A stretch of 64,000 nt of DNA from Thermogutta terrifontis (GCF_002277955.1 NZ_CP018477.1:3679206-3743205); one strand, 5' to 3'; positions 8,943 to 18,598 are shown, numbered from the stretch's first letter. Made by a program: numbers and translations. Notes: generated by a model from the sequence alone, not told the origin.

Positions 8943-10274
8943 ATGCTTGCAGGAAAACTGTCCCGTCGTGATTTACTGAAAGGTGCCGCTCTGAGCGGGG
9001 GAGTTGCTATTCCTTTACTCTGGCTTCCCAGGCTTGCCCGCGGAGAATCCGCTAACGAGACAATTGGGGTCGGGGCGATCGGAGTTGGGGGACGGGGTTC
9101 AGGAATTGGGAACGAGGCCGCACGGTTCGGCGTGATGCTCGCGTGCGCGGATGTGGATAGGAGTCATGCCGAAAAATTCGCTGCGCGCTTTGGAGGCCAG
9201 TGCGAGGTATTTACAGATTACCGTCGAGTGCTCGATCGCAAGGACATCCACGTGGTGACCATCGGAACACCCGATCATTGGCACACCAAAATCGCCGTGG
9301 AGGCGATGCTGGCGGGGAAGGATGTGTACTGTGAAAAGCCGCTCACGCTAACGATAGACGAGGGCAAAATCCTACGGCGGGTGGTGGCAGAAACAAAACG
9401 AGTCTTTCAGGTGGGGACCCAGCAGCGGAGTGATCGCCGTTTTCTCCAGGCTGTCGCGCTTGCCCGGAGTGGCCGCCTCGGAAAGCCCCTGACAGCCACC
9501 TGTTCCATCGGGGCGGGCCCGAAAGGGGGCCCCTTCCCTACAAGTGATCCACCCGCGACGTTGGACTGGGATTTCTGGTTAGGTCAGGCGCCATTTGTCC
9601 CCTACACCAAGGAACGCTGTCATGGTACGTTCCGATGGTGGCTGGAATACTCGGGAGGCAAATTGACCGACTGGGGGGCGCACCATGTGGACATCGCCCA
9701 GTGGGGTCTCGGATGCGAACACACAGGCCCCATCGAGGTCGAGGGAAAAGGGGATTTCCCCACCATCCCGGAGAATTTTGACCCGGTGGCATTTTTCGCG
9801 GGGAAGGTCGCTCTGCCCAACGCTTACAACACGGCCACGACCTTCCAGTGCACACTCAGGTTCGCCAACGGGGGAACCATTATCGTTCGGCACGGCCCGG
9901 ATAACGGTGTGTGGTTCGAGGGGCCGAGCGGACAGATCTTTGTGAATCGAGGCAAAATCACAGGCAAGTTGCTTGAGGAGTTGACCAAGAACGAACAGCA
10001 GTGGCTCGAGGAAGAAGTCACCAAGCTCTATAAAGGACGCCAACTGAAAGGACACATGGCCAACTTCTTTGAATGCGTGCGCGAAAGAGCCGAGCCCATC
10101 TCAGATGTGGCGACGCACCATCGCGAGCTTTCGTCATGTCACATGTGCAATATCGCGATGCTCCTCAAGCGCAAGCTGCGATGGGATCCCGAGAAGGAAG
10201 TTTTCGTCGGTGACGAGCAGGCTAATGCTCTGCTTTCACGCCCGCAACGAAAGCCCTATACGATTGAGGTGTGA
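8943..10274 (+). CDS. Gfo/Idh/MocA-family oxidoreductase, Tat-exported (second copy)
   Basis: 443 residues, clearly paralogous to the gene at 7288-8625 along its whole length (same GVGGRG, DRKD, GTPDHWH, VYCEKPLTLT, VGTQQRS and DWDFWLGQAP segments). The Tat signal is LSRRDLLKGAAL (R8-R9). The NAD(P) motif, the EKP lysine and the GGKLTDWGAHHVDIAQW segment are all intact, so it should be an active exported oxidoreductase. GGAGGA lies 8 bases before the ATG. A strong terminator follows. The two copies have diverged enough to differ in substrate. Confidence 0.9.
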   Translation: MLAGKLSRRDLLKGAALSGGVAIPLLWLPRLARGESANETIGVGAIGVGGRGSGIGNEAARFGVMLACADVDRSHAEKFAARFGGQCEVFTDYRRVLDRKDIHVVTIGTPDHWHTKIAVEAMLAGKDVYCEKPLTLTIDEGKILRRVVAETKRVFQVGTQQRSDRRFLQAVALARSGRLGKPLTATCSIGAGPKGGPFPTSDPPATLDWDFWLGQAPFVPYTKERCHGTFRWWLEYSGGKLTDWGAHHVDIAQWGLGCEHTGPIEVEGKGDFPTIPENFDPVAFFAGKVALPNAYNTATTFQCTLRFANGGTIIVRHGPDNGVWFEGPSGQIFVNRGKITGKLLEELTKNEQQWLEEEVTKLYKGRQLKGHMANFFECVRERAEPISDVATHHRELSSCHMCNIAMLLKRKLRWDPEKEVFVGDEQANALLSRPQRKPYTIEV

Positions 10275-10363
10275 AAGCCGATCGGGCGGCAAGCAGGACC
10301 GGCGGTCCAAGCCGCGTGAGAGACAGGACAAGTCGCTCGGTAGAGGCTGAGTGGGACCCTGGG

Positions 10364-10409
10364 CTGCCCGGCGCGCATTTCGGAGACGGGTGTTCGCCGG
10401 GCAGTTTTT
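10364..10409 (+). terminator. Rho-independent terminator
   Basis: A 10-bp stem, CTGCCCGGCG (10364-10373) with CGCCGGGCAG (10395-10404), followed at once by TTTTT. It ends the second Gfo/Idh/MocA transcript. Confidence 0.85.
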
Positions 10410-10554
10410 CCGTCTGCCCTGGGCTTTGCCCTGGCTTCGCGTATCATCAAAGAAGGAACCGGCACGAAAAACGGGGCTGCGCCTTGCTACCCGCGATTTT
10501 TCGGCGTTTACTTACATTTTTGGGTGCCATGATTGTCCGTGAGAAAGGTGTCCT

Positions 10555-11376
10555 GTGTCTTACTGGAGCAACAAGAATGTTCTGGTGACGGGAGGCTCGA
10601 GTGGGTTGGGGCTCGCCATCGCGCGGGAATTCGCCAGGGCTGGGGCTCGGGTGGCGATCGTAGGACTGGAGCCGGCCGGCGTCGAGAAAGCGGCCGAAGA
10701 ACTGAGCCGCATTTCCCATTCGATCTTGCCGCTTGCAGGCAATATTTGCGTGGAATCCGACGTTGCCCGGATTGTGGGTTCCATCCACGAAAAGTGGGGA
10801 CCGCTGGAAGTGCTCGTCAATAACGCAGGCCGGTCGATGCGGGGCACCGTGCGGGACACGACTCCGGAACAATTTCGCGAGTTGATGGAACTGAACTTCA
10901 TCGCTCTGGTTCGCATGACCCAGGTTTTCTTGGATGATCTTCTGTCGACGCGTGGTCATGTGGTCAACATTGGATCTCTGGCTGCCAAAGCGGCTGCCAA
11001 ATTTGTGGGAGCTTACCCGGCGACAAAGCACGCCGTGGCGGCCTTTTCTCAGCAACTTCGTTTGGAACTGGGGCGTCGGGGCCTGCATGTTTTGCTGGTT
11101 TGCCCAGGGCCCATTGCCAGAGCAGGGGAACGCCTCTACCGTTTGGAGGGGGCTGAAATGGTCCCGGAAGCGGCACGGGCGCCAGGGGCGGGGGTAAAAG
11201 TGCGGAGTATTTCAGCGGATTGGCTCGCCAGGCGTATACTTCGCGCGTGTGAAGCTCGCAAGCCGGAGCTGGTCGTTCCAGCCAGGGCAAGGTTGCTTTT
11301 CGCCATCGCCCAACTGTCCCCACACTTGGGGGATCGGCTCATCGAGCGATTCACTCCCCGGGGGGAGGATTCGTAG
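10555..11376 (+). CDS. Short-chain dehydrogenase/reductase (SDR)
   Basis: 273 residues. Classical SDR layout: the TGGSSGLG nucleotide motif (12-19), NNAG (89-92), the catalytic Ser141 in NIGSL and the YxxxK motif at Y154-K158 (YPATK). It is an NAD(P)-dependent oxidoreductase of unknown substrate; the C-terminal part (PELVVPARARLLFAIAQLSP) resembles membrane-associated SDRs of the DHRS7 type. The start is a GTG at 10555 with GAAAGG about 5 bases before it. It lies between a terminator and the rpsL promoter, so it is probably monocistronic. Confidence 0.88.
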   Translation: MSYWSNKNVLVTGGSSGLGLAIAREFARAGARVAIVGLEPAGVEKAAEELSRISHSILPLAGNICVESDVARIVGSIHEKWGPLEVLVNNAGRSMRGTVRDTTPEQFRELMELNFIALVRMTQVFLDDLLSTRGHVVNIGSLAAKAAAKFVGAYPATKHAVAAFSQQLRLELGRRGLHVLLVCPGPIARAGERLYRLEGAEMVPEAARAPGAGVKVRSISADWLARRILRACEARKPELVVPARARLLFAIAQLSPHLGDRLIERFTPRGEDS

Positions 11377-11411
11377 ATTCGCGGCGTGCCGGTCCTTGAA
11401 GTCGCCGTCCC

Positions 11412-11443
11412 TTGACAAGTGATATGGGAAGCGTCACTATAAT
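11412..11443 (+). promoter_or_regulatory. Candidate promoter of the rpsL operon
   Basis: A perfect TTGACA at 11412-11417 and a perfect TATAAT at 11438-11443. The spacing of 20 is longer than the usual 17; a CACTAT at 17-base spacing also exists. The start codon of rpsL is ~147 bases downstream, leaving room for a leader. Confidence 0.5.
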
Positions 11444-11589
11444 GTTTTCCGGGCGAAAGCTCCGGCTGATTCCAAATAGCGGTAGAGTCGCATCGCCATT
11501 GAGGTTTACTATTGCCCACCTGCGCGTGGGGTTAAGGTACAAAAAAGTTGCAAAAAGATCAAAGATCGTCGTGAGAGAACGAGTCCAGC

Positions 11590-11964
11590 ATGCCCACAAT
11601 TAATCAGCTTGTACGCAATCCTCGGAAGCCCAAGAGAAAGTTCAGCAAGTCGCCGGCTTTGGACGGTTGCCCGCAAAAGCAGGGCGTGTGCCTGATTGTG
11701 CGGACCATGACCCCGAAGAAGCCGAACTCGGCGCTGCGGAAGATCGCGCGGGTTCGGCTGAGCAACGGGAAGGAAGTCACGGTCTACATTCCTGGTGAGG
11801 GGCACAATCTTCAGGAGCACTCCATCGTGCTGGTTCGGGGAGGACGTGTCCGGGACTTGCCGGGGGTCCGGTACCAGGTCATCCGTGGAACGCGAGACTG
11901 TGCCGGTGTGGAAGGGCGGCGCCAGTCACGAAGCCGCTATGGTGCTAAGAAGCCGAGCAAGTGA
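11590..11964 (+). CDS. rpsL: 30S ribosomal protein S12
   Basis: 124 residues, the standard size. A component of the decoding centre. It shows the hallmark segments [12 protein letters not shown], the [19 protein letters not shown] loop around the streptomycin-resistance lysine, and [10 protein letters not shown]. First gene of rpsL-rpsG-fusA; rpsG follows after 46 bases. Confidence 0.98.
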   Translation: MPTINQLVRNPRKPKRKFSKSPALDGCPQKQGVCLIVRTMTPKKPNSALRKIARVRLSNGKEVTVYIPGEGHNLQEHSIVLVRGGRVRDLPGVRYQVIRGTRDCAGVEGRRQSRSRYGAKKPSK

Positions 11965-12010
11965 TTTTAGGAATTTTTCCGAGGTGGAATTTTAAGATCG
12001 GATAGAACTT

Positions 12011-12481
12011 ATGGGTCGCAAAACAGCCAGTGAAGCGATTCTCAAGCCGGATCCGAAGTATGGGTCGCTTCTTGCCAGCAAGTTCATCAACTGCATGATG
12101 TGGAATGGCAAGAAGACGGTTGCCCAGGCTATTTTTTACAAGGCGTTGGACATTCTTGCCCAGCGGATTCCGGACCGGAATCCAATTGACGTTTTCACAG
12201 AAGCCGTCGAGAACGTGAAACCGAATATCGAGGTACGTTCTCGACGGGTCGGTGGTGCGTCCTACCAGGTGCCCATGCAGGTGAGTCCCAAGCGGCAGCA
12301 ATCGCTGGCCATCCGCTGGATTATCCAGGCGGCCCGCGAGCGGAAAGGTAAACCGATGTACGAGAGACTCGCGGCCGAACTGGAGGCGGCTTACAAAAAA
12401 GAAGGAGCGGCCATCACCAAGCGGGAAAACGTCCACCGGATGGCCGAGGCCAACAAGGCGTTTGCTCACTTCGCTTGGTGA
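12011..12481 (+). CDS. rpsG: 30S ribosomal protein S7
   Basis: 156 residues, the usual bacterial length. A primary 16S rRNA binding protein that nucleates the head of the small subunit. N-terminal [35 protein letters not shown] and the conserved [12 protein letters not shown] hairpin are clear. The Shine-Dalgarno is weak (GGATAG); coupling to rpsL translation is possible. In E. coli S7 represses this operon by binding the rpsL-rpsG gap; here that gap is only 46 bases. Confidence 0.98.
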   Translation: MGRKTASEAILKPDPKYGSLLASKFINCMMWNGKKTVAQAIFYKALDILAQRIPDRNPIDVFTEAVENVKPNIEVRSRRVGGASYQVPMQVSPKRQQSLAIRWIIQAARERKGKPMYERLAAELEAAYKKEGAAITKRENVHRMAEANKAFAHFAW

Positions 12482-12580
12482 GACTCCCTGGGACGACGCA
12501 CACCGCGCCGAGCTATTTCGGTGCGGTGTTCTTTTGCGCAGTGAGTGGTTACTGAAGTTACAGAGAGTTTGGTCAGCGCC

Positions 12581-14653
12581 ATGCCTCGCGACATCAGGAA
12601 TATTCGCAACATCGGGATTGTGGCCCACATCGATGCGGGAAAAACCACCCTCACCGAACGGATGCTGTTTTACGCGCACTTTATTCACCGGGTGGGTTCG
12701 GTGGATGAAGGCACAACGGTGACAGACTACGATCCCGAAGAACAGGAACGCGGGATCACCATCCAAGCAGCGTGTGTGACCTTCGACTGGCGAGGCGTCC
12801 ACATCAATCTGATTGACACGCCGGGTCACGTGGATTTTACCGCAGAGGTGGAGCGATCCCTGCGCGTCCTTGATGGGGCTGTGGTGGTTTTCAGTGCTCG
12901 CGAGGGTGTGGAAGCCCAGAGCGAAACGGTCTGGCGGCAGGCGGACAAATACCATGTTCCGCGTATCGCCTTCATCAACAAGATGGATCGTGAAGGAGCG
13001 GACTACTTCGGGACACTGGAAGAGATCGAAAAACGCCTGGAGTGTCGGCCGATCCCGGTCAATCTCCCGATCGGGAGTGGTCCTGCCCACTTTAACAACC
13101 CCTTCCGTGGTGTGATCGATCTTATTTCGATGAAAGCCCTCCGGTTTGTGGAAGAAGGGAATCACGCAGAGGTGATTGCCGAGGAAATTCCGGAGGAATT
13201 AAAAGAAGAGGCGCAGATTTGGCGCCACAATATGCTGGATCAGTTGTCGCTGTACAGCGATAAGCTCACAGAATTGCTGCTGGCGGAAGAGCCGATACCG
13301 GAAGATCTTATCCGTTCGGTGATTCGGCAGGCGACCATCGGTAATTTGATTGTGCCCGTCCTGTGTGGCTCGGCCCTCCATGGAATTGGGGTGCAACCGG
13401 TTCTGGATGCTGTGGTGGATTACCTGCCCGACCCGACCGAGATTCCTCCGGTTGAAGGCACGGATCCAGAAAACCCCAATAAAAAGCTCACTCGAAAAGC
13501 GGATCCCAAAGAACCGTTTTGCGGACTGGTCTTTAAGGTTCAGGCGGACCGGTACGGCGATCTGGATTATGTACGCGTTTATTCCGGGCGGTTGACGGCT
13601 AACAGCCGGGTTCTCAATCCTGGCAAGAACAAGAAGGAAAACGTTCCCCAACTGTGGCGCATCCAGGCCGATCGCCGCGAACAAATCGAGGCGGTGGAGG
13701 CTGGGGATATCGTGGGTATCATGGGCATGCGGCACTCGGTTACGGGGGACACGTTGTGCGACCCCAAGCATCCCATCCTGCTGGAACCGATTGTTTTTCC
13801 CCAGACCGTCATCGATATGGCTATCGAGCCGGAAACCACGGCGGAGCGAAAAAAGCTGATCGATGCGCTGGAGTTGATGAAACGGCAGGATCCCACGTTC
13901 CGGTACAAAGAGCACGAAGAAACCGGGCAGATCATCATCAGCGGCATGGGCGAACTTCATTTGGAGGTGGCCGTCCACCGATTGGTTCGGGAACACAACT
14001 TGAAAGTGCGCGTCCAGAAGCCGCGTGTGAGCTACCGCGAGACAGTGGAAAAGGCCGTGGAAGTTACTGGTGTGTGCCACCGCACCGTGGGCGGTCAGCC
14101 ACTCTTTGCGGAGCTCTCCATTCGCATGGAACCGTTCGACAAATCCCCCAAACCTGTGGTTGTGACGGTTGAAAACGCCGAAGGGCTGCCAGCCCCATTC
14201 CTGAAGGCCGCTCTTGAGGTTCTCGAGCAGCAGGGAGAGGGCGGTGGCCTGCTGGGGTTCCCGCTCATGCACGTTCGGGTAGCCATTACCGGTGCCAAAG
14301 TTCACGAGACGGAATCGAATGAGTTGGCCTTTCGCCTGGCCGCCGCGGACGCTTTCGATAAAGCCCTGCGCGAAGCCGGGATTGTTCTTCTCGAACCGAT
14401 TATGCGTTTGGAAGTGACGGTTCCTGAAGAGTATGTTGGCGATGTGATCAGTGATCTCCAGCAGCGGCGGGCGGAGATCGTCCGCACCACTGTACGCGGA
14501 AAAAACACGGTCATCGAAGCCCACGCACCGCTGGCGGAGCTGTTTGGCTATTCCAACGCCATGCGCGGGTTGAGTCAGGGACGGGCGTCATGCAGCATTG
14601 AGCCGTATACGTACGGGCCGGCTCCGGCAGAAGTGCTGGAAAGTTTTCTCTAA
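12581..14653 (+). CDS. fusA: Translation elongation factor G (mtEFG2-like type)
   Basis: 690 residues from the ATG at 12581 (a GTG at 12545 would add 12; the conserved region begins at RDIRNIRNIGIVAHIDAGKT). A GTPase with P-loop AHIDAGKT, switch I QERGITIQ, DTPGHVDF and NKMD, then domains II-V to the typical SYSNAMRGLSQGRA-like end. The G domain reads VDEGTTVTDYDPEEQERGITIQ and CVTFDW. That is closer to mitochondrial EF-G2 and the related bacterial group seen in spirochaetes and planctomycetes than to E. coli EF-G. It is third in the str-type operon; tuf is not next to it. Whether it does translocation, ribosome recycling or both cannot be read here. Confidence 0.93.
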   Translation: MPRDIRNIRNIGIVAHIDAGKTTLTERMLFYAHFIHRVGSVDEGTTVTDYDPEEQERGITIQAACVTFDWRGVHINLIDTPGHVDFTAEVERSLRVLDGAVVVFSAREGVEAQSETVWRQADKYHVPRIAFINKMDREGADYFGTLEEIEKRLECRPIPVNLPIGSGPAHFNNPFRGVIDLISMKALRFVEEGNHAEVIAEEIPEELKEEAQIWRHNMLDQLSLYSDKLTELLLAEEPIPEDLIRSVIRQATIGNLIVPVLCGSALHGIGVQPVLDAVVDYLPDPTEIPPVEGTDPENPNKKLTRKADPKEPFCGLVFKVQADRYGDLDYVRVYSGRLTANSRVLNPGKNKKENVPQLWRIQADRREQIEAVEAGDIVGIMGMRHSVTGDTLCDPKHPILLEPIVFPQTVIDMAIEPETTAERKKLIDALELMKRQDPTFRYKEHEETGQIIISGMGELHLEVAVHRLVREHNLKVRVQKPRVSYRETVEKAVEVTGVCHRTVGGQPLFAELSIRMEPFDKSPKPVVVTVENAEGLPAPFLKAALEVLEQQGEGGGLLGFPLMHVRVAITGAKVHETESNELAFRLAAADAFDKALREAGIVLLEPIMRLEVTVPEEYVGDVISDLQQRRAEIVRTTVRGKNTVIEAHAPLAELFGYSNAMRGLSQGRASCSIEPYTYGPAPAEVLESFL

Positions 14654-14810
14654 TCGTCCCCGTTCCCAAGTGATTCGGGCTTGCCAGCGGCGGTCCTCCT
14701 GGGAAATACTGTTGCTGGGCTGTTACCTCTTTCCCAAAGCAGGTGTAACAGTCCCATAAAAGGTTTGTTGTCTCAGTATTCCAAGACCCTTGTCATTTGA
14801 GGGAGATCGC

Positions 14811-16544
14811 ATGCTGGCAGATTACAAACGGCTCCGGAAGTTGGCTCCAATCCTCACTATCGCCATGGGGGTGTGCTGGAGTGGGGCAATCCTAATCGGC
14901 GAGGAACGGGATCTAGGGCTCAAGCCCGGCATGACGGCTACCGTCACGGCCACCTTCGACGGACAGCCCTTTTCCTATGAAGTGACGGGCGTCACAAACA
15001 AAGAAAATTACCAGGTCGTTTTTGTGCGTTATCCGTCACCGGTTACATCAGAACTGCCACAGAATAACATTATCCCGGTGGAGTACTATCTTCCCACCGG
15101 TCTGTTCGCTGATGGGCCGAAGCGTCCGGCCGTGATTTGCCTCCACATCCTCGATGGCAGTCTCGAACTGGTCCGAATGCTGGGCTCCGTCTTGGCGTCG
15201 CATGGGGTTTCTGCGGTTGTGTTTCCTCTTCCCTACTATGGAGAGCGGGGCGGTCCCTTGGGGCCCCGTGATATCCTGGAAGAGCCCCAGCGATTTCTGC
15301 GCGTTCTGGAACAGACCTATTTGGAAGTTCGCCGGGCCACGGATTTTCTCGCTTCCCGACCTGAAGTGGATCCTGAGAAAATCGGTGTGGCCGGTATCAG
15401 TCTGGGAGCCATAGTTGCAGCATCGGCTGCCGAACGGGAACCGCGAATCTGGCGCACAGCTTTGATCCTTTCCGGAGGCAACATTCTCAAAATAGTCGCG
15501 ACAGCGCGGGAAGCCGAGCCTCTGCGGGAGTTTCTCGGCCGGCTGCCCGAGGAGGATCGCGCGAAAGTGATCGAAGGCTTCCGCGAGGCGGATCCCCTCA
15601 CCGGTGCGCATCTGCTCCGCGAACGTGCCCTGGCTGGTCGAGTCCTCATGATCAATGCGGCCGAAGATGAAGTTATTCCCCGGGATTGTACTGAGCAACT
15701 GGCCGCGGCTTTGGGAATATCCAACCAAGTAATTTGGTTGGAGGGCCTTGGTCACTACACAGCGATCGCTGCCTTGCCGGAAATCCTCCAGCAGACAGCG
15801 CGGTTCTTCGCTCAGGATTTGCCCGTCGAACTTCAAAACGCGCAACCGGCGGCGGAAAGTCTCACACCGCTGAATCGGATCGCTGGATGCCTTCGCGAAA
15901 TCACCCAGTTCTGCATGGAAGAACCACGCCCGGGAACCTGTCACATTATTCATGTAGCGTCCCAACTGGAAGGACAAATGTTCGATGTACTGCTGATTCG
16001 AGGGCGGGGGCATCAATTTCGACTGGAAGGCCAACTGGGCAACTTCGGGCGCGTCATGGCGGGGCAGGGCGATTATCCTTGGCTGGTGGCACGAACCGGA
16101 AAAGTTTTTGCGGGTGAGCCGGGCGCCCCCCTCGAGACAAAGTCACCGTTGACTTACGTGCGGGGAGTAATTCTGGAACGTCTGCGTTTTGTGATGCTGG
16201 CGTTGGGTGGACTGGCGAGCACGCCCGCCGCCCTCGAACCGCTCCTGCAAATTCAACAGGAAAAAAACCAGAATGGCGAAACCCTCACAGTTTGGCCGGC
16301 TGGCAAACAGTCGCCTAAAATGACCATGACTTTTACCAGGGCCGGGGTCATGCCCGAAGAGATCGCTGTCGAGACACCTGATCGGAATGTCATTATTCGA
16401 ATCAAGAGCTGGCAGCTTCACGCACCGGCCAGCGCCGGGGTATTTGCTCCCCCTGCGACGGAATCCGTTCAGGAAGTATCTCGAAATGATCTTTATCGAA
16501 TGTTTGGAGCTCTTGTGAACTTCGCTGCGGAACAACTTCCCTAA
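14811..16544 (+). CDS. Exported alpha/beta-hydrolase protein
   Basis: 577 residues. A hydrophobic N-terminal segment (about 11-30) suggests a signal peptide or anchor. The middle is an alpha/beta hydrolase of the dienelactone-hydrolase/prolyl-oligopeptidase type: nucleophile S197 in GISLG, D286 in NAAEDEV, and H315 in GLGHYT, a complete triad. About 240 residues of unrecognised C-terminal domain follow. The ATG at 14811 has GGGAG 6 bases before it. The substrate is unknown; an ester or peptide is likely. It is 145 bases ahead of a putative Ntn hydrolase on the same strand. Confidence 0.75.
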   Translation: MLADYKRLRKLAPILTIAMGVCWSGAILIGEERDLGLKPGMTATVTATFDGQPFSYEVTGVTNKENYQVVFVRYPSPVTSELPQNNIIPVEYYLPTGLFADGPKRPAVICLHILDGSLELVRMLGSVLASHGVSAVVFPLPYYGERGGPLGPRDILEEPQRFLRVLEQTYLEVRRATDFLASRPEVDPEKIGVAGISLGAIVAASAAEREPRIWRTALILSGGNILKIVATAREAEPLREFLGRLPEEDRAKVIEGFREADPLTGAHLLRERALAGRVLMINAAEDEVIPRDCTEQLAAALGISNQVIWLEGLGHYTAIAALPEILQQTARFFAQDLPVELQNAQPAAESLTPLNRIAGCLREITQFCMEEPRPGTCHIIHVASQLEGQMFDVLLIRGRGHQFRLEGQLGNFGRVMAGQGDYPWLVARTGKVFAGEPGAPLETKSPLTYVRGVILERLRFVMLALGGLASTPAALEPLLQIQQEKNQNGETLTVWPAGKQSPKMTMTFTRAGVMPEEIAVETPDRNVIIRIKSWQLHAPASAGVFAPPATESVQEVSRNDLYRMFGALVNFAAEQLP

Positions 16545-16689
16545 CCCTGCTGTTGATCAGTTTGGAAATCCTTCATCGTCCCCGAAGTTGGCATTTCCGG
16601 CACATCGTTCTTGGTGACCATAACTGGCAACAATGAACCACGTTTAGACAATCATAAGACGCCGAGTAAACGTGACGGGAGATACCTAC

Positions 16690-18060
16690 ATGATCGGTCA
16701 GATAATGACGCATTTGCGTGGTCTCATCAGTTCTGGCTCCACTTCTAAGCTTCCGTGTCAGGGGAAGCCATCTTCGCAATACGACGGCGTGGATTTTCGG
16801 ACATTCAGTTCAGCTGGGACTGTGATAACGGCCGTCGTTTGCCTCGCTGTGGCGTTTGCGGTGGGCTGGAGCAACAGTCCGATAGCGTCAGGTAATGAGC
16901 CCCTTGCGCACGCGGAAGCTGGAAATCCAAACGTGGGGGAAACGTCAACGCCCGGGGTTTCCAGCCGTTATGAGGTTCTTCGTGTCGATTCGGATCGCCA
17001 CGGTTTGCTGGCGCGCTGCGAAGGAAAGCTCGTGCTCATCGTCAGTGGCAAACCTGCGGACATGGGCCGCGCCCAGGGACGCCTTCTCGCGGGGTCAATT
17101 CAATATTTGGTGGAGCGAGTTCTCTACGGGGTGGGAGCTTTCGACTCGGTGGAAAGTGGCACATGGTTTTTCGACCGCATGGAAGAAATTCACCGTCGAA
17201 CCTCTCCGTATATCCCATCACGGTACTTTGAGGAGATTGACGCTCTAGCCGAAGCTGCCGGTCTTTCTCAGCGGGATGCCCGTTTTGCAAATCTTTTTCC
17301 GGAAAGATTTCATTGCAGTGGGGTGGCGGTTCGTGGTACGGCCACACGTGACGGTCAGGTCATCCATGCCCGGGTGCTCGATTACATGCGGGACATCAAT
17401 CTCCAGGGATGTGCCGTGGTGCAGGTCTTTATTCCCGAAGGCCGTCATGCCTGGATGAGTTTGGGATATGCGGGGCTGGTGGGAACGGTTACAGCGATGA
17501 ATGAGGCCGGGCTGGCTGTCGGAGAAATGGGTGGTGGTGGAGAAGGCCATTGGGATGGCATGCCCATGACCCTTCTTTTACGGGAGATCATGGAGCGGGC
17601 AGGGACGGTCCAGCAAGCCCTGAAGATCCTCCAGGAGACTCCGCGAACGTGTGAGTATTATTACGTCTTCAGCGACAGGTCAGGTGATCTTGCGGCAGTT
17701 CGGGCAGTGCCGGAAGAGGTTCTCATCCTGAAACCCGGTCAGCAACATCCCCTCCTGCCACCAGTTCCCAAAGACACAGTTTTCATCTCCGCTGATGAGC
17801 GGGCGCGGGTGCTCAGTGAGCGTTTACACGAGTATTTCGGCCGAATTGATGTCCCCACCATGATCGAGATCATCAAAAGGCCTGTGGCCATGCGATCCAA
17901 TTTGCACAACGCCATCATGACGCCGCAAACCCTGAATATGTGGGTGGCGGATGCGGGTCGGACAACCCCTGCCTGTGACGAGCCCTACGTGCGGGTAAAT
18001 CTTCGCGAGTTGCTCGATCTCTTTCGCGTGACGCTTGCCACCAGCACCGCGTCCCGGTAG
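16690..18060 (+). CDS. C45-family Ntn hydrolase / acyltransferase-like protein
   Basis: 456 residues. One membrane or signal segment (about 43-60), then a domain resembling the acyl-CoA:6-aminopenicillanate acyltransferase (peptidase C45) family. It has GKPADMGRAQGRLL, then the FHCSGVAV stretch with C209 as the likely N-terminal nucleophile after self-cleavage, then SLGYAGLVGTVTAMNEAGLAVGEMGG. The family cleaves linear amide bonds; substrates in planctomycetes are unknown. GGGAGA precedes the ATG at 16690 by 7 bases. The long N-terminal extension would place the enzyme outside the cytoplasm. Confidence 0.78.
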   Translation: MIGQIMTHLRGLISSGSTSKLPCQGKPSSQYDGVDFRTFSSAGTVITAVVCLAVAFAVGWSNSPIASGNEPLAHAEAGNPNVGETSTPGVSSRYEVLRVDSDRHGLLARCEGKLVLIVSGKPADMGRAQGRLLAGSIQYLVERVLYGVGAFDSVESGTWFFDRMEEIHRRTSPYIPSRYFEEIDALAEAAGLSQRDARFANLFPERFHCSGVAVRGTATRDGQVIHARVLDYMRDINLQGCAVVQVFIPEGRHAWMSLGYAGLVGTVTAMNEAGLAVGEMGGGGEGHWDGMPMTLLLREIMERAGTVQQALKILQETPRTCEYYYVFSDRSGDLAAVRAVPEEVLILKPGQQHPLLPPVPKDTVFISADERARVLSERLHEYFGRIDVPTMIEIIKRPVAMRSNLHNAIMTPQTLNMWVADAGRTTPACDEPYVRVNLRELLDLFRVTLATSTASR

Positions 18061-18113
18061 ATCTCCTCGGACGCTTTCCGGGGAGGATGACGGTCTCCGA
18101 TTCGTTCGGGGAC

Positions 18114-18142
18114 TTGACAGCGGACGACTACCGAAGTAGTAT
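18114..18142 (+). promoter_or_regulatory. Promoter with overlapping repressor dyad
   Basis: A perfect TTGACA (18114-18119), an exact 17-base spacer and TAGTAT (18137-18142). The dyad ACTAC-CGAA-GTAGT (18127-18140) overlaps the spacer and -10. Half sites of the TAC/GTA type are what BlaI/MecI-family repressors bind, and a further GTCGTAG lies at 18150-18156. This is the expected arrangement for autoregulation of the BlaI-like gene that starts at 18176. Confidence 0.7.
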
Positions 18143-18175
18143 TACCGGTGTCGTAGATAAAAGGATCACTTCGTC

Positions 18176-18598
18176 ATGGCACAGAAGAAATTTCGGCTGG
18201 GTGATCTTCAGCTCCGGATTCTCCGCGTCCTGTGGGACAAGCAGGCGGCGAGTGTCCAGGAGGTTCATGCGGCCCTGGAAGGACGGCGGCTGGCCTACAC
18301 CACCGTGGCCACGATGCTCCGCAAAATGGAGCAGCGTGGATTGGTGGGGCATCGTCTGGAGCATCGTCGTTTCATTTATTTCCCTCGGGTCAGCCAGTCA
18401 CAGGTGGTAAGATCGGCGACAGCCGATTTTCTCGACCGACTGTTTCAGGGGAGTCTTTCCGCAGCGGTGTGTCACCTCCTGGAAACCCGGGATTTGACGC
18501 GGGAAGAGCTGGAAGAGCTGGAGCGCCTCATTGCTCAGCGAAAACGGGAATTGGAGGGGAATTGCAACGCTGCCCCGTCTGAGGACGAGGCTCGGTGA
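18176..18598 (+). CDS. BlaI/MecI-family transcriptional repressor
   Basis: 140 residues. Winged-helix DNA-binding domain of the penicillinase-repressor family: LGDLQLRILRVLWDKQAASVQEVHAAL, then LAYTTVATMLRKMEQRGLVGHR (recognition helix and wing). A C-terminal helical dimer region follows (FLDRLFQGSLSAAVCHLLE...). It sits behind a promoter with a fitting operator and 126 bases ahead of an M56 peptidase, the classic repressor-sensor pair. In this system the peptidase inactivates the repressor by cleavage in response to a signal. No beta-lactamase is nearby, so the regulated process is probably different. Confidence 0.92.
   Translation: MAQKKFRLGDLQLRILRVLWDKQAASVQEVHAALEGRRLAYTTVATMLRKMEQRGLVGHRLEHRRFIYFPRVSQSQVVRSATADFLDRLFQGSLSAAVCHLLETRDLTREELEELERLIAQRKRELEGNCNAAPSEDEAR

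Noticed and set aside
11945-13165. 406-codon minus-strand frame (and 13199-14524)
   Set aside because: Antisense to rpsG and fusA; caused by GC-biased third positions.
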